A DNA stretch of 64,000 bases, taken from Tolypeutes matacus. Lineage: Eukaryota > Chordata > Mammalia > Cingulata > Chlamyphoridae. The stretch's first letter is position 1. Each line of letters starts with the position of its first letter. The notes beneath the pieces are model-generated. The model worked only from the letters and a program-made list of their open reading frames with translations. It was not told the origin of the DNA and did not search any database. The stretch is from positions 27,277,315 to 27,341,314 of the forward strand of contig JAKSZT010054215.1 of the NCBI GenBank assembly GCA_026826555.1. The letters run 5' to 3'. This document shows, in pieces, positions 33,600 to 44,869 of this stretch. The translations under genes were made by a program, and so were the position numbers.

Positions 33600-34005
33600 A
33601 AGCTTAGGGAGTATAAACGTCCAATGGCCCCCAGCTTCTGTATTCGGAAATTCTATCACTATTGTGCCAAGGTCACACTTCTCAGGATCAGTGAGTACAG
33701 TAGGAATACTAAGGCCAACTCATTTCTGGGAGATATGGGATTCTTCTGACAGGCCACTTAGCTAAAGGACTCCCAATTAACTCTGCCAAAACTTTATTAA
33801 AACTGTACTGCAGTCTAATATTTTTCCTACCCAATCTTTCTTCTTTCCCTCTCTCCCACACAGAGTCTGCATTGTGATCTGATGGTTCTCTCAATTTCCT
33901 CCAAATATTTTCCCCATTTCTCCTCACTAACATTTTCCCCTATAAATAAACTGCAGTTCTCAGCCCATCTTGGTGTCTGTTTCTCAGAAGTCCTGAACTA
34001 ACTCA
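33600..34005 (+). mobile_element. LTR-like segment (uncertain class)
   Basis: Interrupts the ancient repeat. The 3' part 'tataaataaactgcagttct', 'gtgtctgtttctcagaagtc' has the poly(A)-signal-plus-terminus look of an ERVL/MaLR-type LTR. Boundaries uncertain. Confidence 0.4.
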
Positions 34006-34009
34006 GGGT

Positions 34010-34500
34010 ACTAGAGTGAATGGATTGGAAAGATGAAGGTGGTAATTGGAGAGAGGAGATTCATGGAATTGAGTTTATGGAGGAGTTGCAGGTATATTAA
34101 TTATGATTTCTAGGATATATCCATGGAGAAGCAGGCTGAGGTTGAGTGAAGGACAAGATCACTGGAGCAAAGGAATCCAAGAAACTGAAGGCCAGGGTAT
34201 TGGAAGGATCATTTTTATGTATTCTGAAATTGCAAAGATTTAATACAGTGAGCTAGGAGCCAAAACAATCAAACCATGAGGGAAAAATGATACAAGATCA
34301 GTAGATGAAACCACAATGGGGTTGATGTAATCTGATGACATGATATTCCGAGCTAAATATTGTTGGCAGTACAGGAAGGAGAGGATAATGGTCTAGTGTG
34401 ACAATAAGTAACAAAGAGGTTACATATCCCATTTGAGTACCAATTAGACAAGGACTGAGGGAAAAAGTAAAAACAACCACACTTTTGAGAGGATTTCAAG
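34010..34500. mobile_element. Ancient repeat, continuation
   Basis: Purine-rich text of the same character as 31630-33220 ('agtgaatggattggaaagat', 'gaccaagatcactgg'-like). Probably the displaced remainder of that element. Confidence 0.35.
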
Positions 34501-34539
34501 GCAAATAATATTCTTGGGAATAAGCCAAATCCATTAGCA

Positions 34540-34782
34540 TAGTGGTTCTCAATGGGAGACGAAGATACACACACACACACACACACACACACTGGTCCTG
34601 GGGACATTTGATAATGTGTAGAGGTATTTTTGGTTGTCACAATTGAGGCAGAGCTGTTAACAACATCTAGTGGGTAGAAGGCAGGGATGCTTCTAAACAT
34701 CCTATACTGCACAGGACAGCTTCCCACAACAAAGAATTATCTGGCCCCAAATACCATTAGTGTAGAGGTTGAGAAACCTATG
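34540..34782 (+). mobile_element. MER20 hAT DNA transposon
   Basis: Non-autonomous hAT-Charlie element. 5' end 'agtggttctcaatgggaga', then 'ggggacatttgataatgtg', 'tatttttggttgtcacaatt', 'aacatctagtgggtagaagg', 'cacaacaaagaattatctgg', and the 3' end 'gaggttgagaaaccta'. The ends form the family's inverted repeat (ggttctcaa / ttgagaaacc). An AC microsatellite lies near the 5' end. Confidence 0.92.
34566..34592 (+). repeat. (AC)n microsatellite in MER20
   Basis: Thirteen AC units between the MER20 5' end and its body. Confidence 0.95.
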
Positions 34783-34799
34783 TTAGAAAAAAAAGGTGA

Positions 34800-35360
34800 A
34801 AGGAAGTTTCAGAGAACAGTTTGAGGCTACAGGTGACTTTTGCCAATTATGGCTTGTGAATTCTAGGGGGCAGAATGGAGGGGTTCAACAATAGGGGGAA
34901 GGGTAGGATAAGGACACAGAATAGGAGGTATACTGATCCTTTCTGGGAATTAGAGTTTGGAGGATTAACTAGGATGCTTGGGGGTTATTGTGATTATGCA
35001 AAAACAAACAAACAGATAATATGTTTGTGGAGGGAAAGTTGCAGAGGTTATATTCTGGGGCTCCTTTTTCATTCTTAACGGTGGTAATAAAGGGTCTAGG
35101 AGAGGTATGGACTATGGTCTCATTCCCAGCATATTGGATCACCTGGAGTCCTCCTGGTAAGGTCAAGTTACACCTAATATGTATGTGATGCCCTAGCTCC
35201 TGCTGGTTTTTCCCCATTTCTGTTCTTTCTTGGCCCTTCTTCTTTTTTTACTGTAGTGCCTCCACCTAGTTACCACTAAGTCTTTATGCTTGCTCAGAAG
35301 TCCTACCAGAAGCTAGTGTATCCCTGATAAAGAATTACTAACTTTTCTTTCCTGAGTCAT
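34800..35360. other. No gene seen
   Basis: Short overlapping frames on both strands, no recognised element. Confidence 0.45.
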
Positions 35361-35363
35361 CCC

Positions 35364-35366
<3 letters not shown>

Positions 35367-35399
<33 letters not shown>

Positions 35400-35418
35400 C
35401 ACACACACACACACACAC
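35367..35418 (+). repeat. Compound (TC)n(AC)n microsatellite
   Basis: About 15 TC units run directly into about 10 AC units. Confidence 0.97.
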
Positions 35419-35829
35419 GTGCATGCACAAACACACACAAACAAATTCCTACTAAAATGTGCCTGCCAGCCATCTCATTACCTTGGGGGCTCTGATAAAT
35501 TAGTTCAGCACTTGTATTAACTATCACTCCTAGATTAACATGTTAAACCTACTAGATAACAATGAATCTGAACAAAGACTTAAATATTTTAAGGAATCAT
35601 GACCATGGGGATTTCAAAGATGGATGCAGAATTACTTTTAGAGACATTTTCAAATCATACTACCCAGGCAGCCAATTTTGTTTCAGAAATAACCCTTGTA
35701 GAAGGTACAAATCTTTATTAATATAGACACATCCTTGTGGTTGAAAGACACTGCAAAGACAAATCCTAGAAGGCATTATTCTGATACACACTGAGAAGAG
35801 TTGTATCTCTTAGATCACTCCCAGCTTTT

Positions 35830-36210
35830 ATTCCTATTGATCTATTAACACAGCTGTCTCTCCATGCCTTAACTGAGTGCCCTTTTTATTTTTGCCATCT
35901 TGGTCCTAATGTAGTGCATGATTTCTTTCCTTACCTAACAACATGATCTCCTCCCAATTTCCCTGATTCCCTGCCTTTGCCATTCTCCACCAGCTGGTTT
36001 AGATACATCTTCTATGTGCTCTCGAGCACCCAGTGCATTTATCATACTATGTCATACTTCTTATTTACTTACCTCATTCCCTAAAGTGATTGTAATGCTT
36101 GACTTACTTACCTTTTGCCCCAAATAGACTCAGAGCACCATAGAAGCAGGGATCATGGGTTACCCAATTGCAGATGCTCCTGCTCTATACGAGACATTAT
36201 TTCAGCAATG
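35830..36210 (+). mobile_element. L2 LINE 3' fragment, copy A
   Basis: L2 3' text: 'cacccagtgcatttatcata', 'ctcattccctaaagtgattg', 'gactcagagcaccatagaag', 'cagggatcatgggttaccc'. Nearly gapless match with copy B at 38161-38385. Confidence 0.65.
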
Positions 36211-36719
36211 TGCACCCGTTTAAAATCATAATCCAGCTCCACTGCTACCAGTACTAACCTTATGAATGTGTGGAGATTGAGTGAGCCAGATGGCCAAGCT
36301 GCTGTGGCCATGGCTGCCTTTCTGTAGGGAGATCCCAGCCAAGCCTTGATGGAGAATCAGAAAAAGGCTGTTGAAAAGGTAGAGCATGTTTCATAGGCCT
36401 GGCACATGGGAGCCTCCTAATAAATGGCAGCCAGTGCTATTTTTAATACACAGAGGCAATTACTATGAGAAAAAAATATTTTATACTTTTTCAAGATAAT
36501 ATTTACTAGCTCCATTTTGAAATGAGAAAACCATAAGCAGAAAAGTTTACTGACTCACCTACACATGACCCATTGTGTCATCCATGGGGTGCTATTCCAG
36601 GAGATAATGGATCATACTGTGGAGTAAAGGTACCACCACATTTGCCTACTTTGGCTCTTTAGATAACTGAAGCTTACATCTCTGAGCCAATATTCAAATT
36701 TTAATCATTTGATACAAAT

Positions 36720-36905
36720 CTTTAAGTATACTGCACATTTTGATACCTTTTAAAATATTTTAGCTGATTTGCTTAATTTTAAATTTAGCATAAGTGTAAT
36801 TTCAAACACATAAATTATTTTTTAAAGTATAAAGAAGAAAATAAAATTTATTTGTGATCTCACTATCTTGAGATAATTACTATTAATATTGTGGTATACA
36901 GCTTC
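36720..36905 (+). mobile_element. Ancient L1-type 3'UTR relic (probable)
   Basis: 'aagtataaagaagaaaata' and 'gataattactattaatattg' parallel the relic at 10265-10385. Tentative. Confidence 0.4.
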
Positions 36906-36943
36906 TTAATAATTGTGTTCTATCACCTTCTCTTCACCACTGC

Positions 36944-37555
36944 TGTGGCAGTTTGAAATTCTTTTATGCATCCCCAAAAGAAAAAGATTATGTTTTTCAG
37001 CTAATCCATTCCTCATTTGATTGGACCACATCAGTGAGGCATGAGGCAGCTTGGGTCTCCACCCTCTTGCTGGTTCTGATAGAAACGGAGACACAGAGGA
37101 AAAGGAAGCTGCCATATTGATCCTGCCATGTAAGAAAGAAGACTGCAGGGAAACAGAGAAGCCAAGAGGGATGAGAGGGGTCCTGGAGTCTGGAACCAGC
37201 AAAGTACAGAAGCCCCTGAGGGGTTGGGCCCACGGAGCAGCTCAAGGCTCAGGAGACTGCCATCTGCCTAATAGCTCACAGCTGAACTTGGGAAGAAAGC
37301 AGAGCAGCAGAGACTGAGAAAGGAGGCCGGAAAGAGATAACTCTATGTCTGGTTGCAACAGCTGAGCTTTGGGAGTCGGGCTTCAAGAGACGGTGAGCAT
37401 GGAGGGGAAGGCAAAGACCTAGGCGGAGATTACCTGCCATCTTGATTTGGACATTTCACAGCCTCAGAACTGTAAGATTTTAACCTAAATAAAATTCCCA
37501 TTATAAAAGCCAACCCATTTCTGGTACTTTGAATCAGCAGCCTTTGACAAAGACA
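36944..37555 (+). mobile_element. MaLR-like solo LTR
   Basis: Starts 'tgtggcagtttgaaattc' and contains 'gaccacatcagtgaggc'. It ends with the AATAAA signal in 'aaataaaattcccattataa' followed by 'gccaacccatttctggtac' and 'aaagaca'. The 5' start mirrors the right end of the element at 38484-39257. The ending parallels those at 18247, 38484, 40588 and 61535. Frames on both strands within it are incidental. No internal region present. Confidence 0.75.
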
Positions 37556-37557
37556 CC

Positions 37558-37625
37558 CGCCATACATACACATGCACACACATAAATATACACAGATGTA
37601 CACAGGCATATGCAGGCACACATAC
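37558..37625 (+). repeat. Degenerate CA-rich tract
   Basis: Imperfect ACAC/ACATAC repeats directly after the LTR. Confidence 0.7.
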
Positions 37626-37849
37626 TGCACCACATTTATTTTTTCGCATTTTTTACACAGAATCTAGTTACCTACATTTCTCCCAGCATTACATTTTCTT
37701 TCTCTTATCTGGCCCTGGGCTGCAGAGCTAAGTTATCAAACTCCTTAACTAATGGCTCACCATCACCATAATTTGCCTAGATTATGACCATAGACCCCCA
37801 GCTGGTTGCCTTGTCTCTACTGCACCATTTTCCAATGTTTTCCACAGAC

Positions 37850-38470
37850 CAGACAAAATGAATTTTGCAAAGATTTCTGTAAATCTGATCTTAATACTCC
37901 CAACTGAAAATCCTTCCATTGCACCCTTATATTTAGATTCCAGGTCTGATATCTTGGTGTTTTACACTATGAAGCCTTTCATTATCTGTCTACCTTTCCA
38001 ACTTCATTTTTGCTACTGCTCCATAAGTACTTGCAGTTCCCTAAAAGAATCCTGTTTCACCCAGGAACTCACTACCTGGTCCTCCTCTTTCTCTCACTAA
38101 CCAATACTTATTCTTCAACACCCAGCTGAGACATCATTCCACACAGAAAAGGCTACGTGGCAGCAAAGTCTCCTACCTACTTCCCTGCCTCCCTGCCTTC
38201 TCTGTTCTACCAGCTCGATTAGATGAATCTTCTCTGTTCTCTCAAGGCACCCAGTGTATTTGTCACACGATGTCATATTTCCTATTTTCTCACTGCTTTC
38301 CATAACTTTGTTACAATTCTCGGTTGACTTACTTCTTATCCCAAATAGAGTCTGAGTGCTATAGAAGCAGGGACTACGGATTATCCATTTTCATATGAAC
38401 AAACTTGTCCCAGTGCCTAGCACATAAATACTTGCTGAATTAATAATGGATGAATAGATGAATGGGTGAA
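37850..38470 (+). mobile_element. L2 LINE 3' fragment, copy B
   Basis: Long L2 3' piece: 'gaagcctttcattatctgtc', 'ttcaacacccagctgagaca', 'caaggcacccagtgtatttg', 'gtgctatagaagcagggact', and the end 'cagtgcctagcacataaata', 'cttgctgaatt'. Confidence 0.75.
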
Positions 38471-38483
38471 TAACTTTAGCTAC

Positions 38484-39257
38484 TGTTTTAGTTTGCTGAG
38501 GCTGCTGATACAAAATACCAGAAATGGGATGGCTTTTAGAATAGGAATTTATTAGGGTTTTACTTTTAATTCCAAGGCTGTGAAAATGTTCACATCAATA
38601 CATCATCAGAGATGCTGTCTCATGGACTCCTGCCACACGGTGAGGCAAAATGGTAGCCAATCTCTGCTGAGGACCCTGTCTTCCCCTCCAGGGTTACCTT
38701 CTCCTTGAGCTCAGCTGTGAATGATCAGGCATATGGCTATCTCTTTCTGGGCCTCCTCTCTTCAGCTTCTGCTGGTCTGCTTTCTCCCCAAGCTCAGCTG
38801 TGGGCAATCAAGCACATGGCAGGGCTCATCTCTTCAGATGTATCTGCAATGTGGGCCTAGCCTCTCAAGGGCCTCTTTCTGTGCCCCTGTGCTCTGCTGA
38901 TTCCAGCCTCCAGTCTTTCTCTCTCAGCTTCTCAGAGGTTCTCTCAACCTCTCAGCTGTAGCTGATCCTGGAGTCCTCTTTCACGTGGCAGGGAAAAAAC
39001 GGAAGTTGTCTTTTTCTCCGTGTGTGTTTCTGCTTCAAGTTCTCAGTTTATATAAGACCCCAGCTAGAAGATGGAGACTCAACACAGGTCATGCCTTACT
39101 GAAGTAGTCCAGTCACAGGCTCTAAATTGATTAAATCAAGTGATCTAATCAAAAGGTCTCTTAGAATCTAATGCAATCAAAGGACCACACACCCACAGGA
39201 ATGGACTAGTTCAAAGAACATGATCTTTTCTGGGATTCACAAAATTTCAAACTGTCA
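38484..39257 (-). mobile_element. MaLR-like solo LTR
   Basis: Plus-strand left end 'tgttttagtttgctgaggct', right end 'aaatttcaaactgtca'; read on the minus strand it is an LTR ending in a MaLR-type terminus. The heptamer tagctac occurs on both sides (38477-38483 and 39258-39264) and marks the insertion, although the exact 5-base duplication depends on where the ends are set. Length ~774 bases, longer than its relatives here. Confidence 0.75.
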
Positions 39258-39269
39258 TAGCTACCATAG

Positions 39270-40495
39270 AAGATTCATGGAGCTCTAATAGTGATGCCTT
39301 TTTGTGAATGACCCTGGACTACTGGCATTTTGAATAAGCAATTAGTTGCCACTGAACACCATGCCTGTTTCTAACAGTGCTTCCTAAAGTTTCACTGTTC
39401 TAATGATTTATTTCTATTCTGCTGGGAGATGGAAAACTCCAGATAATCAAGGCTGTGCCTAAGCTAAGTGCAAGTAGGCTCTGAGTTAGGACTCAAAACA
39501 CATTATGAGAGAAGTATATAATCTTTAGGGCATGTAAATTGTATAAGCTATTCTGGTCTCTCAGAAACACTTTTGCTTCTTCTGTGGTATTCAGCTGTGC
39601 TCTAGGTAATTAAGGTCAAGAAAGAAAACATTATTACATTTATATCTGTTTGGTTGTGGGTTGAAATGCCTCATTTCCTGTCCTAGTGATGTCACCTCAA
39701 GCATAGGAATACTTTCTAAATTTCACTACATATTCATAAGTGCTTCAATGTTCTTTTTGCATTTTAAAATGATCAATAAATATCATTGTTTGCAAATATT
39801 TAACAGCTGTTTCTGCTGTGTCACAATATATAGTGTAGTGAAAATTTCTTGATGCCATAGAACTTATTTTACTTTCTATTTCTTGTCTTTTCTTTTTTTT
39901 TTTAAACACAAGGCAAGAAAAATGGTTAAAACAAAGCTTTTAAGAAAAAGAATCTAATTCAAGTTACAATTTGATTACTTCACTAGACAAATAGACAATG
40001 GGAGAAAATTCTTTTATCTTTTGAGACTGCTCTTTATAGACAAAATGGAAATGGAGTCATTGTAATGCTTAATTCACAGGATTTAGATGAGAACCAAATG
40101 TCCTCATATATGAGAAAATATTTTATTAGCTAGGAAGAGCTATAAACATTACTACATAAGAATCAAAGGAGAGGACAAAGGGAGTTGGGAGTTACCCAGG
40201 TGCAGAGAAAGGGGCAGGAGAGAGGGAGGGTATGCCAGGAATATAATGAAACAGAAGACATGTTTCCTAACCTCAAGGAGTATGCAATCTATTTACAGAA
40301 ACAAGATTTATGTACAAGAAACAATTAGTGAACAGCACCAGACAATGTATATAATCAACTGAGAGACAGTGCAGTACAGAATATTAACTGCTCTAGGACT
40401 TTCAAGAAGGGAGCTAAAAATGTGAACTGAATATATTAGGAACGTCTTCTTAGAAAAAATATTAACTTATTTTTTGAATCTTAAAGAGATCCTAA
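39270..40495. other. No gene seen
   Basis: AT-rich with no recognised repeat. Short frames only. Confidence 0.45.
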
Positions 40496-40499
40496 GCAA

Positions 40500-40575
40500 T
40501 TTCCAGTTCCAGTTGCATCATTTCAGAGATGAGGAAACCAAGGCCTCAAGATTTAAATGATTTGATCAACAGGCA
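40500..40575 (-). mobile_element. MIR fragment (short)
   Basis: 'catttcagagatgaggaaac', 'caaggcctcaagatttaaat' read as reversed MIR core. Confidence 0.45.
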
Positions 40576-40587
40576 TGACCTTCATCA

Positions 40588-41027
40588 TGTAACAGCTGCT
40601 AACAAAAATACCATACAATAGGTTGGCTTAAACAACAGGAATTTATTTGCTAACAGTTTTGAGGCTAGAAGTCCAAATTTGAGGCTTCATCAAGGTGATG
40701 CTCTCTCCCTGAGGACCGGTGCATTCTGGCTGGCTGCCAGCACTCCTCAGTCCTTGGCTTTTCTGTCACATGGCAATGCACATGGCCGCATCTTCTTCTT
40801 TCGCTTCTGGGTTCCACTGACTTCCAGCTTCTGGCTGCTCCCCATGGCTACTCTTTCTGTGGCCTTCTCCATAAACCCACCAATAACAGGATTAGGATCC
40901 ATCCTGATTCAATGGGACCATGCCTAAATTGAAGGAACCTCATCCTATTTACAATGGGTTCCCTCCCTCAGGAATCGATTAAGACTAAGAACATGTTTTC
41001 TGGGTTTCATAGCACCAAGCCACCACA
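40588..41027 (-). mobile_element. MaLR-like solo LTR, older copy
   Basis: Left end 'tgtaacagctgctaacaaaa', then 'ggttggcttaaacaacagga' and 'atttatttgctaacagtttt'; right end 'caccaagccaccaca'. Read on the minus strand the AATAAA-to-terminus segment follows the same pattern as the other LTRs of this group, but it is more diverged. Confidence 0.65.
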
Positions 41028-41034
41028 GTATATA

Positions 41035-42775
41035 AAACTAAACTGCTAGATGCATGGTGGAGGTGGACCCTATATCAATTTTTATTATGATTACTTTTTC
41101 CAGTTCTTGGTATTGGGAATTTAGGGTGCTTTTCTTTTTCCCTTCCACATTTGGAATCAATTGAGAAATAGGACATGTAAGGTAGACAGATGAAGACCAA
41201 TATGTCATCTTATTTATTGATAAAGCTGATTAAACAATGTGGCTTTATATTTGAGGCTAAGGGGGCTTGCTACTGGACAGACTACTCACTTCCTATGGGA
41301 AGAAGTGAATAAGGGGGTGGAGAAAAGCTGAGAGTGAGTCTTTCATGCTTTTACCTCCTGGAGCATGTAGGCATGATACATGTTTCAAAAAAGTTAAGTA
41401 TATGAGTGACTTGAGTGCACGTAAACATGTTGCTTATTGAGCTTTCTGAACAGGAGGCATGCCCACGCTTTCTAGTGAAAAGCAGTAGCTCAAGGATGCT
41501 CAGGCAGTGCACGCATTATTCCCATTCCTTGCTGTGAGGAATTAGAGGCACGTTATGGTCCTAGAGTAACTGCCATTGATCAAAGAAAAATTGAATTTTG
41601 CCCATAAGTGATCTTTTTATTAAAAAAAAAAACCAACAGTCTTAATCTGGCTTTTTCCACATGTGAGCACGTTTTGGCTCAGTCTTCTCAGTTCCTGTTA
41701 GTGCTGTGGGCTTTGAAGTTACGTTTTCTTTGCTCCTTCCCTCTTCCTTCCTCCTTTCCTTCTTTCCTTCCTCCTCCCCCTTCTTTCTTCCCTCCCTCCC
41801 TCCTTCCCTTCCTTCCCCAGTTTCCTTTGCTTTCTCAACGCGACAGACAACACTGTCACTCACATGACCAGAGGTTTGAGATGGCCCTATCCATAGTTCC
41901 ACAAAACATGAATATTGGAAGGAAATTATGATGAATTTTAACACAGAAACCAAGCCATTCGTTTATCCAATGAGATGTTCCACTGCACAAATTCCCTCAC
42001 ACCTCAGGAAAAGATAATCATTCTTCATATCCCTCCACCTAAGTATTCAAATATATAATGATCTAAATGGGGCAAGATTTTTTTTTCCCCTGACTTGTTC
42101 ACAGCAATCACTTTGTGCTCTGAAGCATGAGATTCGATTACCTATATCATTGTCTTGGGCTATGTAGCTACAACCATTATTAATGGTCATAAAATTATCC
42201 ACTTCTTTGATATAAATTCATCCAGTTATGCAGTTCCAATCATGTATCAACCAAGAATATTAAAAGTGTTTTTCAAGCTTCTGGGTAATAAATGTGCCTT
42301 AACAAAATTTGCATTCTATTTAAGACAAATTTCAAAACATATTTGTGAGAATTAAGTGATGCTGAATAGCCTGGTAATTACCAAGTTAGGAAAATGAGTT
42401 ACAGAACAAATAATGTAACTCGAAACTGATGATAGGTTTATATTCTCTATTATGTATTAATCTCTATATTGGGTCATATGTGTACATTCTTTTTAAAATA
42501 CTTTTCTGAACTTGCATTGGACCTTTCCTTTGTTTAACAGGTGGGAACACTGCCATGAGGAGAGGGCAGAAGTCACACAACATTGAGCCAGCACTGCAAG
42601 AACTGCTTTTCACCTACTGGTGTGATAGTGAAATTGCAGGCACAGCGTGAGGCACCCTATGAAGTCTTTTAAGCCCCAGGAAAGTAACCTCCCTTACTGA
42701 AACCCCTTAAAGAGCAATGCTGTTGGGGCAGTCACAGACACACGCTCAGTGGCCATCTCCCCATTCTAGCACATC
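41035..42775. other. No gene seen; one pyrimidine tract
   Basis: Unique-looking sequence. The 103-107 codon frames on both strands at 41608-41953 are produced by the CCTT tract and are not genes. Confidence 0.5.
41731..41818 (+). repeat. (CCTT)n polypyrimidine tract
   Basis: Almost 90 bases of pure C/T with CTTCC and TTCC units and only pyrimidines on this strand. Confidence 0.9.
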
Positions 42776-42779
42776 TCCC

Positions 42780-43130
42780 TGCCACTCTTCCTTTTCTATT
42801 GTTTCAGTTTGTTTCCATTCCACAGCCCAGGGGAGATCTTAGATCTAATGAAAGGCCCTGATCATGCCTTGAACCTGGAAACCAGGAACAAGCAGCCCCA
42901 GATGCTTATCAGGGCAGGAACTCTCAGTGCCAGGGCCCTTCCCTGCTGAGTTGTATAAATACCCCACTCTTGGCAGCACAGATTTCTCTCTCCTATCCCA
43001 CATAAAGTGAGGCAGGCAGAGCTGCCTTCCACTGACCCTGACCTGAGCAGCTTGGTCTCCCCAGGAGACTGGCCCTGGAGGGCTCTCTTCCCCTGCTCTA
43101 TTGGATCCCTTGTGTCGTGTAAGTGAAAAA
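42780..43130 (+). promoter_or_regulatory. GC-richer segment with TATA box, possible LTR
   Basis: A canonical-looking TATAAATA at 42954-42961 lies in an island richer in G/C than the flanks. A CATAAAG occurs ~45 bases downstream, and 'cccttgtgtcgtgtaagtga' lies near the right end. The layout suits a retroviral LTR of uncertain class; a host promoter is the alternative. No reading frame or splice signals follow convincingly. Confidence 0.35.
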
Positions 43131-43429
43131 AGCAGTCATCTGCTAAAAGTTTCTATTGTGCTTGAGCCTGTGTTCCCACAATGCACTGTGTAGCACCTCA
43201 TTCCATAAATGCCACTTTGTGTACTCTTTATGATATTCTGGACTGCAAAACACAGTTACAACACACACACATGGAGTTTTGGAAATCAACATTTTTATTT
43301 CATCACTAGATTTTTCCGTAAGGTAAGAGCTCTTTTTCTTTTCTGCTTTTTAAATATGGCAACAATACCTTTATCACACAGAATAAAATTAACAACTCAA
43401 CAATATTTTTAAATATCCAGTAAATGTTC

Positions 43430-44080
43430 AAATTTCTAATTGTCTTAAATGTAAATTTTTGATTAAGCTTTGTTTGACTGAATCAGGATCCAATTCAGTC
43501 TAGTCATCAATTAATATAATTTTTAAGACTCTTTTTTTATCCAAATTTATGGAGATATAATTTAAATACCATAAAATTAACCCATTGTAAATATCCAAAT
43601 CAATGATTTCAGTAACTTTACATTAAGTCTCCTTTAATCTATAAGTGTTCCTTCCATCTTTCTTTTCTCTCCATTTTTTTGTTGAAGAAACCAGGTTAAT
43701 TGTTCCATAGAATTTCCATGATTTTTTTTTTTTACTGATTGCATTCTTGCCATGTGGTTCTACTTGTTTCTCTGCCCCCTGTGTTTACAATAAATTGGTA
43801 GTTACTATAAATTAGTATCAGCTGCCTTTAGCTAGACTATTTCCTGGGTGGTGGTGTATATTTTATCAAAATGCATCATCTTCTTGTTGTAATGTCAGCA
43901 GCTGTTGGCGATCAGTGACTACCTCCATGAATTCATTAGGGGTTGCAATGGGAACATTCTTGATCTATCATTTCTTTTTCATTTATTAGCTGGAAAACTG
44001 TTATAAAGAAAAAATTTTCTTCTAGTCTCTTAGTTACCCAGTGATGCAATTTATATAGAAAAGGCAAGATATAATGTTTG
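43430..44080 (-). mobile_element. Old L1 3'UTR fragments
   Basis: Plus-strand phrases 'atggagatataatttaaata', 'ccataaaattaacccattg' and 'ttattagctggaaaactg' are reverse-oriented L1M 3'UTR. Likely two pieces joined with gaps. Confidence 0.65.
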
Positions 44081-44084
44081 ATTG

Positions 44085-44865
44085 ATTTCCTTTTATTTAG
44101 CAGTTTTCAAAGCAATGAGTAATAGCTTCACACTCCAGTGATACAGATTATCTTCAGGAGAACCTGATGCCCTACCCCTCCTGGCCCAGGATCTGAGAAG
44201 TTGAAAAGGTAACTGAACCAATAACTGGACCAGTTGCAGGCCTGAGTGCTGCACCATGCTAATAAGGTGAGCAAGCAGATCAACCAAAAATGCATGGGCC
44301 ACCAAAGTTCCTGGTGTCTTACACCAACCTTCAGCACAAAACAAATGGTTGCTGCCTTATTTTCACTTTCCTAATCTTGAAACCAACCTTAATTTGGTAG
44401 CATACAGAGAATGGAATTCTGGAAAACGTAGTTTCAACTAATTTCACAGAGTACATAATACAGAGTATACCAGAGTCTACCACTTGTCAACTTGGCATCC
44501 AGACACACTTTTAATCATACTTAGTATCCAAATAAAGACAATAGAAAAATCAAGCTTTGCTTAACATTTTGAAATCATTCCTAACAAAATTATAAACCTG
44601 CTAATGCTTTCCCCCCCAAAAGAGCATACAAAACACTGTTTTCATCTTTGGGGGAGGGCCATTCCTCATCTGGCTGAAATATAGCCTCTACACACTTTTG
44701 TTATAGTTTAACTAAATGCTGCAATAGTGGATTAAATACTATCAACATATATTATGTTAGATGGTAGGGAAATGGACGAGGGGAAGAAAAAATAATTTTA
44801 TTGGTTAATATAGAAAATATATTAATATCAAAACAATAAATATATACTTATAACTATAATAGTTT
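44085..44865. other. No gene seen
   Basis: A minus-strand 83-codon frame (44093-44344) ends close to an AATAAA-like element, but no A tail, duplication or family match was found. Confidence 0.4.
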
Positions 44866-44869
44866 TCAT

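Noticed and set aside
41608..41953. Frames of 103-107 codons on both strands
   Set aside because: Produced by the CCTT polypyrimidine tract.
42155..42355. 66-codon plus-strand frame as a small protein
   Set aside because: AT-rich, no recognised motif and no supporting context.
44093..44344. Possible processed pseudogene on the minus strand with an AATAAA near its 3' end
   Set aside because: No A tail, no flanking duplication and no protein family recognised.
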